DNA of 64,000 nt from assembly GCA_964473155.1 (NCBI GenBank), contig CAYYNT010000008.1, positions 1 to 64,000 of the forward strand. The letters are read 5' to 3'. Position numbers and translations under genes: made by a program. Below the pieces are notes generated by a model. The model worked only from the letters and a program-made list of their open reading frames with translations. It had not been told where the DNA came from and made no database searches. Positions 43,219-53,896 of the stretch are shown piece after piece (position 1 is the first letter of the stretch; every line of letters starts with the position of its first letter). The DNA comes from JAJFUG01 sp964473155. Lineage in GTDB: Bacteria; Gemmatimonadota; Glassbacteria; GWA2-58-10.

Positions 43219-44328
43219 TTACTTCTTTTTTTCACGGATCACAAGCCGGTGCTCCGGCCCGGCCACCCCGGCCAGGTTCATGGAGCGCAGAATCCAGGTT
43301 TCTTCCGGCTTCGAAAGCGCCAGGTTGAAACTGTCCGCCACCGCCTCCCAGCCGCCGCCCTCGCGTTTCATCTGGTATTCTTTCAGGTTCGGAGTGCATG
43401 ACTCGATCTTAACCATAGCTCTTTCCCTCTGTATCCGCACTTTCACGGCCAGCACGTTGGGCGTCCAGTAGATCGCGCCCCGGTCGGCCACCCGCTTGAA
43501 ATTACCCGAGTCGTAAGCCCAGTGTTTCTGTCCGCCCCTGTACCAGGTGTGGTTGCGGAAAAAATCATCGTCATACACCACCTCCAGCGGAGAAACCCCC
43601 TTCGCCCCGGCTGAAAAGCGGTCGGTCTGCCAGAACCAGCTCACGAATGCGTACGCCCTGGACGTCAGCCCCCACTGGTCGAATTTCCCGGCCGGGACAG
43701 GCGTCCGCTCCAGGCCCTGGACCCGGCTGACCCCTGAGGCGTCACCAGTCCGCCCGGCCTCGCTGATTTCGAGCGCGGAAAGCGGGACGCCGTCCTTCTC
43801 GAAATGCGAGTCATACTCGGCGTCTATCATCACCCATTTGCACAGGCTGTTGCACCAGACCTCGTTCGAGCCGTGCGAGCCGGTCAGATCTGGGCGGTCG
43901 CCGGCCGGCCCGGACAGCACGCTGCGGGTCACCCAGCCCATGGCGTTCAGCACGGCATGCTGGGCGGCCTCGAAATGGCCGCAACTGTAACGTCCGCCTT
44001 TCGGCCCCTCTTCCAGTATCTTCAGGGCATCTTCATCGTTTGCCGCGGGACGTGTCCGGTCGATCACAATGCGACTGTTGAGCCAGTGGCGCAGAAGGAG
44101 CAGTTTTCTGAACTCGTCGCTTTCGCCCCGCACCACCTCGTCAAGCCCGTAACGCGCGGCAAGGCCCTGAAACAGCGGTGACCGGAGGTCCTCCGGGGCG
44201 CTGAATACGGTATTGGGGCGATATTCCGGATTGGGAGACTGAACAACCTCGTATTCCGCTCCGGAGACGCGCGCGCCAGCGCACAGCATGATAATCAGCC
44301 CGGTGAATGCAGCCCGGAAGACAGGCAT
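43219..44328 (-). CDS. Secreted transglutaminase-like protein
   Basis: The ATG at 44328 has GGGAGGG 3-8 nt upstream and is followed by a signal peptide (VFRAAFTGLIIMLCAGARVSGA). An upstream in-frame ATG would extend it without such support. About 369 residues. The triad is visible: RYSCGHFEAAQ (Cys116), a GSHGSNEVW stretch (His152) and WVMIDAEYD (Asp169). The C-terminal half is beta-rich. It differs from the protein at 36095 in lacking a fibronectin-like end. Proteins of this fold can be peptidases, amidases or glycan-linked hydrolases; here the setting suggests removal of peptide or amide decorations, unproven. Confidence 0.8.
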   Translation of the reverse strand: MPVFRAAFTGLIIMLCAGARVSGAEYEVVQSPNPEYRPNTVFSAPEDLRSPLFQGLAARYGLDEVVRGESDEFRKLLLLRHWLNSRIVIDRTRPAANDEDALKILEEGPKGGRYSCGHFEAAQHAVLNAMGWVTRSVLSGPAGDRPDLTGSHGSNEVWCNSLCKWVMIDAEYDSHFEKDGVPLSALEISEAGRTGDASGVSRVQGLERTPVPAGKFDQWGLTSRAYAFVSWFWQTDRFSAGAKGVSPLEVVYDDDFFRNHTWYRGGQKHWAYDSGNFKRVADRGAIYWTPNVLAVKVRIQRERAMVKIESCTPNLKEYQMKREGGGWEAVADSFNLALSKPEETWILRSMNLAGVAGPEHRLVIREKKK

Positions 44329-44523
44329 GGACCCTCCCATGATAAAAATGACATGAAAAAGCGAGCGCAACCGGCGCTCCATAACTGATTCAAGATAATA
44401 GTTTCCCGGCCGGCCCGCCGCAAGGGGCATCCCGGAGAATCAGGCGGCTGGATTCGGATGATTCCAAAGGCGGGAGAGGCTTCAGGATAAACGGAAATGT
44501 GACTATGTCAGAGAAGCCTTTTA

Positions 44524-44552
44524 TTGACAGGAAGTTAACCCGGTAATAATAT
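44524..44552 (+). promoter_or_regulatory. Near-consensus promoter of the sensor kinase operon
   Basis: TTGACA (44524-44529), a 17-bp spacer, then TAATAT (44547-44552). The expected start of transcription is near 44559, about 147 bp before the kinase ATG. The leader (44560-44705) holds no gene. Confidence 0.65.
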
Positions 44553-44705
44553 GGGACTGTTTGCCAGTCAGCCTTTTGAGGCCAAGGCATAGCTTAGATA
44601 ACGGGAAAAGAATTTCATTGCCGCCTGTGTCAGCCCCCGGCGGCAGGCGTCGAAAGGCAAGCAACCGGCGTTCGATAACCGGTTGACACGGCCTGATCCG
44701 AGATA

Positions 44706-47700
44706 ATGAAATCTGACTCGTCAGACTCCCCGGAGCGTCCCATGCCCCGCAGTGCCCCGGAACATTTAATCTGGCTTCGTCTGCCGGCGCTTGCGGCATT
44801 CTTTCTTGTTTTTTTCAACGGTGTTTCTCTGGGCCACCTTTCGAGCAACTGGCGGTTTTTCGAGGTGTCCGATGGCCTGATGGAGCCCTGGTCCAGCTTC
44901 GTGACCGTGGGGCGCGACGGGAAGGTCTGGGTTTCGCACGGCGGCGTCAAGCGCATGAGCTGCATAACCGGCTCGGCGGACCAAAACGGACTTTACGTTA
45001 CAGGCATCCCCAGCTCTGGGGACGACCTCAAGGTCCTTGAAAGCCCCTCCGGAAAGCTCTGGTCTCTTTTTTCCAATGGCGTGCAGATTCTCCAGGACAG
45101 TGTCTGGCAGCAATTCAAAGTCGCCGATATCGTGAATGAATACCCCGCCGACCAGCTTGTGCGCAGGCTTATCCCGTTCCTTGTCTGCGGAGATGATGAA
45201 ATCCTGTATCTGCTGCCCGGCAGTCTGAAACTGTTCTCATACCCGGACCAGACGGCAAGGGTGCTGCTCGAATCCTCGGTCGCCGGGCTGGGGCGGTTCA
45301 ACGACATGGCCCAGGCCCGTGACGGCTCCGTATGGCTGGCCTGCGAGCGTGGAATGGCGAAAATCAGGATCGCGGGTGGACGCGCGGTGCTGGTGGAGGC
45401 CAGGTATCCGTTGAAAGAAAACGGGCTGGGGGGCCTGAGATACCCGGTCGAGGGTGAGAATGGCCTGGTGGCTGCCGTGGTAAGAATGCCTGGCGAATCT
45501 GCATCGGGGAAGGCTGTTTGCCTGGAAAACGGCCGCTGGCAGACTCTTAAGACGGATAAAAACGATGTGGTGCGCTGCTGGCCCGATACGGACAAGGGAT
45601 TCTGGCTGCTCAGGGAGGGCAACCGGCTGTCATACCTTCGTGGCGGCCTGGAAAGGCCGATAGAACAGACCGGGATGTTAGCGGCCGAGCTGCGGGATGT
45701 TGCAGTCGAGCCGGACGGCGTATTCTGGATGACGACCAGTCACGGGGTGATACGCTATTCCCCGGCGATCTGGAGAACCCCCTTCGCCATCGGGGACCTC
45801 AGGCTGCGGGTGCATTCAATGCTCGAGGACCGCCCGGGGAGGGTCTGGTTTGCCGCCGGCGAATGGCTGCTGATGAATGAGGGGGATGTCTGGAAAAGAT
45901 ACCGTCTTCCCCAAGGACTGAGCACGCAACCATATTTCACCCAGTCGATCTGCAGGCTTGGGGATGGGCGGATAGTCATGGGAACTATCCCCTACAATCA
46001 TTTCCTGCTGGCATTCGATCCGGTTGCGGAGGATTTTCAGCAGATAGCCTACATCAATTCCGAGCCGGAGGCTGACAGCAATGCGAACCGCTACATCGGC
46101 CTGGTTGCTCCCGGAACCGGTGGACGCCTTCTGGTGCAGACTCTCGACGCCCCTCAGTCATCGAGCTACAGGATCGAGGAGTTTGACGGGCGTTATTTCC
46201 GCAAAATCCTGGACCGCGGGACCGGCTGGCAGCTCGGCAACCTTAGATATCTGCTGGAAACATCCGGCGGCAGGCTCTGGATCGCCGGGCAGTCCGAGCG
46301 CGTGGCAGGGGTCCTGGACAGCACGGAGTTTAATTATGTGGAGGCCGGTCCGGATGTGCTGGACAACAGTTTTTTCTGCATGTGCGAGCTGGAGCCTGGC
46401 CGGATCTGGGTCGGCGGACGGCATGGCATCTGGGAGCTGAAAGACGGGGCCTGGAAAACCGTGCGCACGGGGCTGGCCAGTGTCCGTTCGATCCAGCGCG
46501 GGGCGGAAGGCAGAGTCTGGGTCGCCTCGGGCAATGGGGTGCATCTTTTCGAGGACGGGTCGTGGGTCGACTACACGGAAGCGGACGGGCTTCCGAACAC
46601 CGCGGTCTTCAGCATCCTCGAGGACAGCCGCGGACGGGTCTGGGCCGGGACAATCCAGGGAGTCTCGCTTTACCATCCCGAGGCGGACCGCGAAGCTCCT
46701 GAAACTTTTATACCGGAACACAAAAATCCGCGCGAGGTCTCGCCTGAGGGTGGAGTCACTATTTTCTTCAACGGATTCGACCGCTGGAAACAGACCCTCC
46801 CGGAAAGGCTGCTCTATTCCTACCGCATGGATGGATCGGACTGGTCTGTCTACCGTCCCGGCAATACTGTCGAGTTCCGGAGCATGGAGGCCGGACCGCA
46901 CAATTTCGAGGTGCGGGCCATGGATGTGAACCGGAACGAAGACCTGACCCCGGCATCCTTCGAGTTCACGGTCCTCCTTCCCTGGTACAAGGAGACCGGT
47001 TTCCAGGTGGTGACCGGCCTGAGCGCCCTGATCATACTGGGACTGCTGGGCTACGCCCTGCACAGGCATATCAACCTGGAACACCTGGTGATTCACCGGA
47101 CGAACGACCTCCGCGAGGCCAACCTGAAACTCGAGGAAAACATAGCGGAACTGAAGAAAACCGGCGATCAGCTCCGCTGCGAACATGCCAGGCTGGAGCT
47201 GAGCCTCAAATACAAGAGCCTGCTGACCGAAATCGCCTCCGGACTCAATACCCCGGCCACCACAGGAGAGGAGCTGCTGAGAATCCTGGAGATACTGGCC
47301 CAGCGTATCTCCCTTGACAAAGTGAGCTTGCAGAACCTGACTCCCCTGAACAACGAGGTCAACTGGCCGACCCTTCTGCTTAACGCGGCCGAGAAAGCCT
47401 GGAGCGACCCGTCCCGCCCGGCGGATATCCCGCCGGCTTCGCTGGTCTGGGCCGCGGCCCGCGACTGGTGTGTCGTGTTCGAACCCGGTCATCCCGGCGA
47501 CCCGGAATGGGGGGAGTGGTTTGCCAAACGAGACATGGGCGCGGCCTGCATCTTTCCGGTGACGACCCGCGGGGTGATCGACGGGTTGATTATTTTCAGC
47601 CGCAACAATCCCTCTGACTGGCTGGTCGAGGAAGTCGATCTGCTCAAGACCGCCTGTGATATGATAGTCAACGCCTGGCTGCGCTATTCCAACTCCTGCG

Positions 47701-48473
47701 CCATGATCGAGGCGGAGAAGCAGCGCGCCGACGCGATGCAGATGGCCGAACGCGCCTCCAGGCTCGCCTCGATAGGCGTGATGGCCGCGGGAATCACTCA
47801 CGAGATCAATCAGCCGCTTAACGACATCAAGGTGACCGCCGACAGCGTCCTTCTCTGGGACAGCCGGAACAAGGGCCTTCTGCCGGAGGAGTTCAGCGGC
47901 TGGCTGCGCTCTATTTCGCGCAGCGTCTCACGGATCGACGGGATAATCCGGCACATGCGCTCCTACTGGGTCCCTTCGCAGCAGCAGAAACAGGACGAGA
48001 TCGAGGTGAATGCCGCCGTGCGCAGCGCGCTTTCCCTTATCGGCCGTCAGCTCACGAATCACGGCGTCCGGCTGGCCCTGAACGCCCGGGAAACCCTATT
48101 GATTGTCCGCGGCAACCGGGTGCATCTCGAGCAGATTGTGCTTAACCTTGTGCTTAACGCCATGCATGCCCTGGATGATAGCGGGAAAAGCGAGAAAAGA
48201 ATCGAGGTTTCGCTTTTCCGCGATGAGTCGCGGATCTGCCTGGAGGTGAGCGACAACGGGACCGGCGTGCCCGAGGAGGACGGGGAAAAAATATTCGACC
48301 CGTTCTATTCGACGCGTAAACCCGGCGAGGGAATGGGGCTGGGGCTGGCCATAGTCAAAAGGTTTGTCCATGGATTTGCCGGGAAAATAAGTTTCTGGAA
48401 CAACGAGTCGGGCGGAGCGACATTCCGGATCGAGATGCCTGTATCCGATCCATCCACCGTTCAGGAGAGCTGA
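44706..48473 (+). CDS. Two-component sensor histidine kinase with periplasmic beta-propeller (hybrid-type sensor, no receiver)
   Basis: This 1255-residue protein starts with a signal anchor (PALAAFFLVFFNGVSLG). Residues about 45-680 form repeated propeller blades of the Reg_prop kind (GRVWFAAGEW, GRIWVGGRHGIWEL, GRVWAGTIQGVSLYH). A Y_Y_Y domain (about 690-757) and a transmembrane helix (about 766-786) lead to a coiled coil (795-845) and a GAF-like region (850-1005). The kinase core has the H-box GITHEINQPLNDIK (His1032), an N-box LVLNAMHAL, VSDNGTG and GMGLGLAIVKR. It resembles the Bacteroides HTCS sensor part that detects oligosaccharides, but feeds a separate sigma-54 activator whose gene starts 1 bp after its stop. 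Confidence 0.9.
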   Translation: MKSDSSDSPERPMPRSAPEHLIWLRLPALAAFFLVFFNGVSLGHLSSNWRFFEVSDGLMEPWSSFVTVGRDGKVWVSHGGVKRMSCITGSADQNGLYVTGIPSSGDDLKVLESPSGKLWSLFSNGVQILQDSVWQQFKVADIVNEYPADQLVRRLIPFLVCGDDEILYLLPGSLKLFSYPDQTARVLLESSVAGLGRFNDMAQARDGSVWLACERGMAKIRIAGGRAVLVEARYPLKENGLGGLRYPVEGENGLVAAVVRMPGESASGKAVCLENGRWQTLKTDKNDVVRCWPDTDKGFWLLREGNRLSYLRGGLERPIEQTGMLAAELRDVAVEPDGVFWMTTSHGVIRYSPAIWRTPFAIGDLRLRVHSMLEDRPGRVWFAAGEWLLMNEGDVWKRYRLPQGLSTQPYFTQSICRLGDGRIVMGTIPYNHFLLAFDPVAEDFQQIAYINSEPEADSNANRYIGLVAPGTGGRLLVQTLDAPQSSSYRIEEFDGRYFRKILDRGTGWQLGNLRYLLETSGGRLWIAGQSERVAGVLDSTEFNYVEAGPDVLDNSFFCMCELEPGRIWVGGRHGIWELKDGAWKTVRTGLASVRSIQRGAEGRVWVASGNGVHLFEDGSWVDYTEADGLPNTAVFSILEDSRGRVWAGTIQGVSLYHPEADREAPETFIPEHKNPREVSPEGGVTIFFNGFDRWKQTLPERLLYSYRMDGSDWSVYRPGNTVEFRSMEAGPHNFEVRAMDVNRNEDLTPASFEFTVLLPWYKETGFQVVTGLSALIILGLLGYALHRHINLEHLVIHRTNDLREANLKLEENIAELKKTGDQLRCEHARLELSLKYKSLLTEIASGLNTPATTGEELLRILEILAQRISLDKVSLQNLTPLNNEVNWPTLLLNAAEKAWSDPSRPADIPPASLVWAAARDWCVVFEPGHPGDPEWGEWFAKRDMGAACIFPVTTRGVIDGLIIFSRNNPSDWLVEEVDLLKTACDMIVNAWLRYSNSCAMIEAEKQRADAMQMAERASRLASIGVMAAGITHEINQPLNDIKVTADSVLLWDSRNKGLLPEEFSGWLRSISRSVSRIDGIIRHMRSYWVPSQQQKQDEIEVNAAVRSALSLIGRQLTNHGVRLALNARETLLIVRGNRVHLEQIVLNLVLNAMHALDDSGKSEKRIEVSLFRDESRICLEVSDNGTGVPEEDGEKIFDPFYSTRKPGEGMGLGLAIVKRFVHGFAGKISFWNNESGGATFRIEMPVSDPSTVQES

Positions 48474-48474
48474 G

Positions 48475-49923
<1,449 letters not shown>

Positions 49924-50184
49924 TAACGATTTTCTGGTGCTCCCGCCTGGCCGCTCCGGCGGATTTTCATCCGGTCAATAATCATTCGCTGGATGAATAT
50001 CAGCCACTTCTGACCTCGAAGATTATCCGCAATAACGCGCTATTTACTTGATTATCAATCAGTTCTCCTAATTGTCACCCTGCGGTACAATCCTTGTTAG
50101 TATCCTCTCCCGAACGAATGTCTTTATTCTCGCCCGCTGCAATCGGCTTCCAGTTATTCACCCTCGGATCAACCGGAACGGTGA

Positions 50185-50616
50185 ATGGACAGAATACTCC
50201 CGACAGCCCCGAAAATCCTTCTGATCGATGACGACCGCTCGTTCGTCGAAAAAGCCGGCCGTTTCCTGCGCATGCACGGATTCTCGGTCAGCACGGTCAC
50301 GAACCCGGCCCGGGCGCTTGACGCCTGGCGCGCCGGATCGTTCCAGGCGGCGGTGACTGATATCAACATGCCCCAGATGAGCGGGCTGGACCTTCTGCCC
50401 GCCCTGCTCGACCGTGACAGGCAGGCCCGGATAATAGTCCTGACCGGCATGTCCGATGAGGAAACGCGCAACCAGGCCCTGTCGCTGGGCGCGGCCGGTT
50501 TCCTCACCAAACCGCTCGACCTTAACGTCCTTGTGGAACATTTGAACAGACTGCTGGATGGCACGAACGGGACGGGGCAGTCTGACAGAGGAGATGGAAC
50601 GGCAGACAGGACGTAA
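50185..50616 (+). CDS. Single-domain response regulator
   Basis: The 143 residues are one CheY-like receiver: LIDDD (residues 13-17), phosphoacceptor Asp59 (VTDINMP), Thr87 (VLTGMS) and Lys109 (LTKPLD), then a short polar tail. It has no output domain. It lies 261 bp after the NtrC-type regulator, with no gene between, and may take phosphate from the propeller kinase or act as a sink. It precedes the TonB receptor gene by 93 bp. Confidence 0.88.
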   Translation: MDRILPTAPKILLIDDDRSFVEKAGRFLRMHGFSVSTVTNPARALDAWRAGSFQAAVTDINMPQMSGLDLLPALLDRDRQARIIVLTGMSDEETRNQALSLGAAGFLTKPLDLNVLVEHLNRLLDGTNGTGQSDRGDGTADRT

Positions 50617-50709
50617 AACGGCAGCTTACAACCGGGGGAGGGAAATGCCTATGTAGCTGAAACGTACAATTGCAGTTGCGTGAACTCCTTCATCCTTTCG
50701 GGGGAACAT

Positions 50710-53700
50710 ATGCAGCATACAAAGTTGAGCCGTATCCTGAAAACCGTGCTGGCCGGGCTCGTGCTGACTGCCGCGAGCCTGTCGGCGCAGATTTCGACCG
50801 CCAAGGTGGAGGGCACGGTGCGCGACAAGGACACCGGCAATCCGCTTCAGGGCGTGCAGGTGATCATCGAGGGGACGCGGCTGGGTAATATCACCAACGC
50901 GGACGGGTATTATTTCATCCTGAACGTGCCGCCCGGACGGCGGAATATCACGTTCAATTTCACCGGCTACCAGAAGACCACGGTCGCCGAGCAGCTCGTG
51001 CTGGCCGGCCAGACCATAACGGTCAACGCCAACCTCAGCAGCACCGTGGTCCAGATGGAAGGGATCACGGTCGAGGGCGAGAGCGAAATCCTGGCGCCGC
51101 GCGACAACACTGTCTCCAAGTCCCGCCTGACCGCGAATAACCTGACCGAGATGCCGGTGACCGTGCTCGAGGACCTGATGGCCCAGCAGCCCGGCGTTGT
51201 ACTGGGCGGCAGCGACGCCCTGGCCCGCGGTTTCCGGATCCGCGGCTCGCGTATCGGCCAGGAAGTGATGATGGTGGACGGGATGCCGGCGAAAAACCAG
51301 ACCGCCCTGATAAACCGCTCCGACGGCGGCAGCCTCACCCCGGAAAACGGCGCCCAGGGGCAGGACACCTCGCCGCTCGAATTCTCTCCCGAGTCGGTCG
51401 AGGAGATCGATATAATCACCGGCGGGTTCCAGGCCGAATACGGCAACACCCAGGGCGGCATCATCAACATCGTCACCCGTGAAGGCGGCCCGGATTTAAA
51501 AGGCTCTGTCCGCCTCACCACCGACCAGATGAACGCCCGCACCGCCGACTACGGCTACAACCAGCTCCGCGCGAATATCGGCGGCCCGGTTGCCCTGGTG
51601 CCGAACCTCTATTTCCATGCTTCCGGCGAGATACAGGGCCAGGCCGACCGCTCTCCGACCCATGCGGACGAGGGTTTCCGCGGGATCAACCAGCAGTTCG
51701 TGGACTATCTGAACGGCGCCGTGGCCAATGACCCGGTCCTGGGGCTGCGCAAGCCGGCCTACACACTGGACATGTTCAAGACCGGCCGCGAGTTCTACGC
51801 CACGCGCACCGGCGGGGACGCCTCGCTGTTCTCTCCGGGCAACCCGGTGCGCCTGCCCGGCAACTGGGGAGACCGCACCCTGGCCAGCGGCAAGTTCACC
51901 TACAGCCCCTTCTCCAGGCTGAAAATAATCGCCACGGACCAGTGGAGCCGCAACCAGTACGCCTATCCGATCGGGCCTGGCGGCAACGGCAACTATTTCC
52001 AGACCGGTGTCATCGAGCGTGAAAACACAGCGATCTGGGAGAATGCGTGGGGACGCAGCCCGTTCTTCCGAAACGATCCGAACCGGACCGAGCTTTTCAT
52101 CGCGCAGAGCCATGCCCGCCGTGTCCGGGCCAACAATATGCTGTTCGGCGGCGACTGGGATTTCCTGCGCCGCGCCGACAAAAACGCCATGTTCCAGTTC
52201 CGCTACAGCCGCTTCCGCACCAATGAAATCGCCACATCCATGCAGGCCGCGGATTGGAAGCGCGAAAGCACGATACTGGGCTGGAGCGTGCACGACGTGC
52301 GTTTCGAGGCCGAACGCTACCCCAACCGCGAAATTCAGCAGGGCTCCGAGGTCCTGGACTGGTATCCGGATGGCAGCTTCGAGAACCATATCGGCGAGCG
52401 CTACGAAACTCCTTTCCTGGTGGACACCTACGAGGTCTATAACCTTCAGTACCGCTACAGCCGCGAGTGGCAGAACAACTATAAGGCTGACATAGACTTC
52501 CAGTGGAACCGTCAGAACCGCGCGAAAATGGGCGTGCAGATATCGAACTATGACAACGACCTTTTCCGTGTCCGCCAGCACACCACCAAGCGCAACGAGC
52601 TGGGAGAATTCCAGTACGAACCCAGGATGTACGCGGCTTACCTGCAGAACCGCACTGACCTGGGCGATTTCGTTTTCGACTACGGCGTCCGCTGGGACCA
52701 GTTCCAGCCCGTGGACAACTGGGGCATCAACCAGAGCGACCCGTACGGCGAGGATGTAAGCCCGAACACCTATACCGAGATTTCGCCGCGTTTCGATGTC
52801 GGCTTCCCGGTTACGGACAAGGCGCAGCTGCGGTTCAGCTACGGCGCGTTCACCCAGCTTCCCAGTTTCAACGTGATGTTCAACTACCAGGAGTACGGCG
52901 GCAGCGCCAACCCCGGCGGCCTGGGATTCAGCCGTACGGACGCTTTCGAGTCAGGCCTGAGTTACCTGGTCAGCAACAACATGGTCCTCGACCTGGTGGC
53001 CTACTATCGGGACATCAACGGCGACGTATCCACCAATTCGTATTTCATCGACTACTGGCAGTGGCACACTCAGCAGAGGATACGTGACTGGCGGAGCGGC
53101 TACACCAACCGTGACAACGGCAACGTCAAGGGTTTCGACCTGACCCTCAAGAGGCGCTTCGCCAACAACTTCTCCTACAACCTGATGTACACAATGCAGT
53201 TTGTCCGCACCACGGGCGATGCCGAGACCGGCGGCAGCGACTATGACGCCGCCTCGAACTCGATCTATGTCCCGCCCAGCGAACTCCGTCCTTCCGCCGG
53301 GGACCAGACGCACAAAATGACCGCGCAGTTCAACTACCAGGTCCCGCGGGACGTGCAGGCCGGAAAGTGGCTCTCCCCGGTGCTGCGTGATTTCAGCGTA
53401 TTCGCGATCTACCAGCTCAACAGCGGCGACCCGAGCGGCAACGCCCCCGGCGTGCCGTCGGCTTACCGCGGCCGCTGGTACTCCAACCTGGACCTGCGCC
53501 TGAACAAGACGATCAGCCTGGGACGGACACGCAACGTGCAGGTGTTCGCCGAAGTTTTCAACGTGCTCAACCGCAAGAACAAGTACGCCTACCCCAGGGA
53601 CTACAGGCTCGAAAGCTATCTGCATGTCACCGGCGGGGTGGACCTGCGCTGGGATCAGTTGGCCGAGGCTGACTGGGAACGGCGGGCGCGGTTCCAGGCC

Positions 53701-53841
53701 GATTTCAACGGCGACGGCATCCTGACCGATGAGGAGGCCGCCATGGGCGCGCTGGCCAACTCGGTGATGATGAACACGATGGACAAGCGTAACTGGGGCG
53801 CCGCCCGGCAGATTCGCGCCGGCTTTGATTTCAGCTTCTGA
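50710..53841 (+). CDS. TonB-dependent receptor with carboxypeptidase-regulatory-like N-terminus
   Basis: The ATG at 50710 has GGGGGAA upstream and a signal peptide (TVLAGLVLTAASLSAQ). About 1043 residues. A carboxypeptidase-regulatory-like domain (residues about 22-110, VEGTVRDKDTGNPLQGVQVIIEGTRLG) comes before the plug (about 120-250, with TEMPVTVLEDLMAQQPGVV and GGFQAEYGNTQGGIINIVTR) and a large beta-barrel of aromatic strands. The end (FDFSF) is a typical outer-membrane C-terminus. It imports a large ligand, probably a glycan fragment, using TonB energy. It resembles SusC, but no SusD-like gene is present. It is followed by a secreted protein and a PorV-like barrel. Confidence 0.93.
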   Translation: MQHTKLSRILKTVLAGLVLTAASLSAQISTAKVEGTVRDKDTGNPLQGVQVIIEGTRLGNITNADGYYFILNVPPGRRNITFNFTGYQKTTVAEQLVLAGQTITVNANLSSTVVQMEGITVEGESEILAPRDNTVSKSRLTANNLTEMPVTVLEDLMAQQPGVVLGGSDALARGFRIRGSRIGQEVMMVDGMPAKNQTALINRSDGGSLTPENGAQGQDTSPLEFSPESVEEIDIITGGFQAEYGNTQGGIINIVTREGGPDLKGSVRLTTDQMNARTADYGYNQLRANIGGPVALVPNLYFHASGEIQGQADRSPTHADEGFRGINQQFVDYLNGAVANDPVLGLRKPAYTLDMFKTGREFYATRTGGDASLFSPGNPVRLPGNWGDRTLASGKFTYSPFSRLKIIATDQWSRNQYAYPIGPGGNGNYFQTGVIERENTAIWENAWGRSPFFRNDPNRTELFIAQSHARRVRANNMLFGGDWDFLRRADKNAMFQFRYSRFRTNEIATSMQAADWKRESTILGWSVHDVRFEAERYPNREIQQGSEVLDWYPDGSFENHIGERYETPFLVDTYEVYNLQYRYSREWQNNYKADIDFQWNRQNRAKMGVQISNYDNDLFRVRQHTTKRNELGEFQYEPRMYAAYLQNRTDLGDFVFDYGVRWDQFQPVDNWGINQSDPYGEDVSPNTYTEISPRFDVGFPVTDKAQLRFSYGAFTQLPSFNVMFNYQEYGGSANPGGLGFSRTDAFESGLSYLVSNNMVLDLVAYYRDINGDVSTNSYFIDYWQWHTQQRIRDWRSGYTNRDNGNVKGFDLTLKRRFANNFSYNLMYTMQFVRTTGDAETGGSDYDAASNSIYVPPSELRPSAGDQTHKMTAQFNYQVPRDVQAGKWLSPVLRDFSVFAIYQLNSGDPSGNAPGVPSAYRGRWYSNLDLRLNKTISLGRTRNVQVFAEVFNVLNRKNKYAYPRDYRLESYLHVTGGVDLRWDQLAEADWERRARFQADFNGDGILTDEEAAMGALANSVMMNTMDKRNWGAARQIRAGFDFSF

Positions 53842-53896
53842 GCTGCGGCTGCGGAAAGCGTTCAGCCGTAAACAGCCGACAAGCAGGAGACCTACT

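Noticed and set aside
36849..44000. CRISPR array or direct-repeat cluster
   Set aside because: No regularly spaced repeats of 24-40 bp were seen here or elsewhere in the window.
50710..53841. SusC of a classical SusCD pair
   Set aside because: The receptor has a SusC-like N-terminal domain, but no SusD-type lipoprotein with TPR-like helices is encoded next to it or elsewhere in the window.
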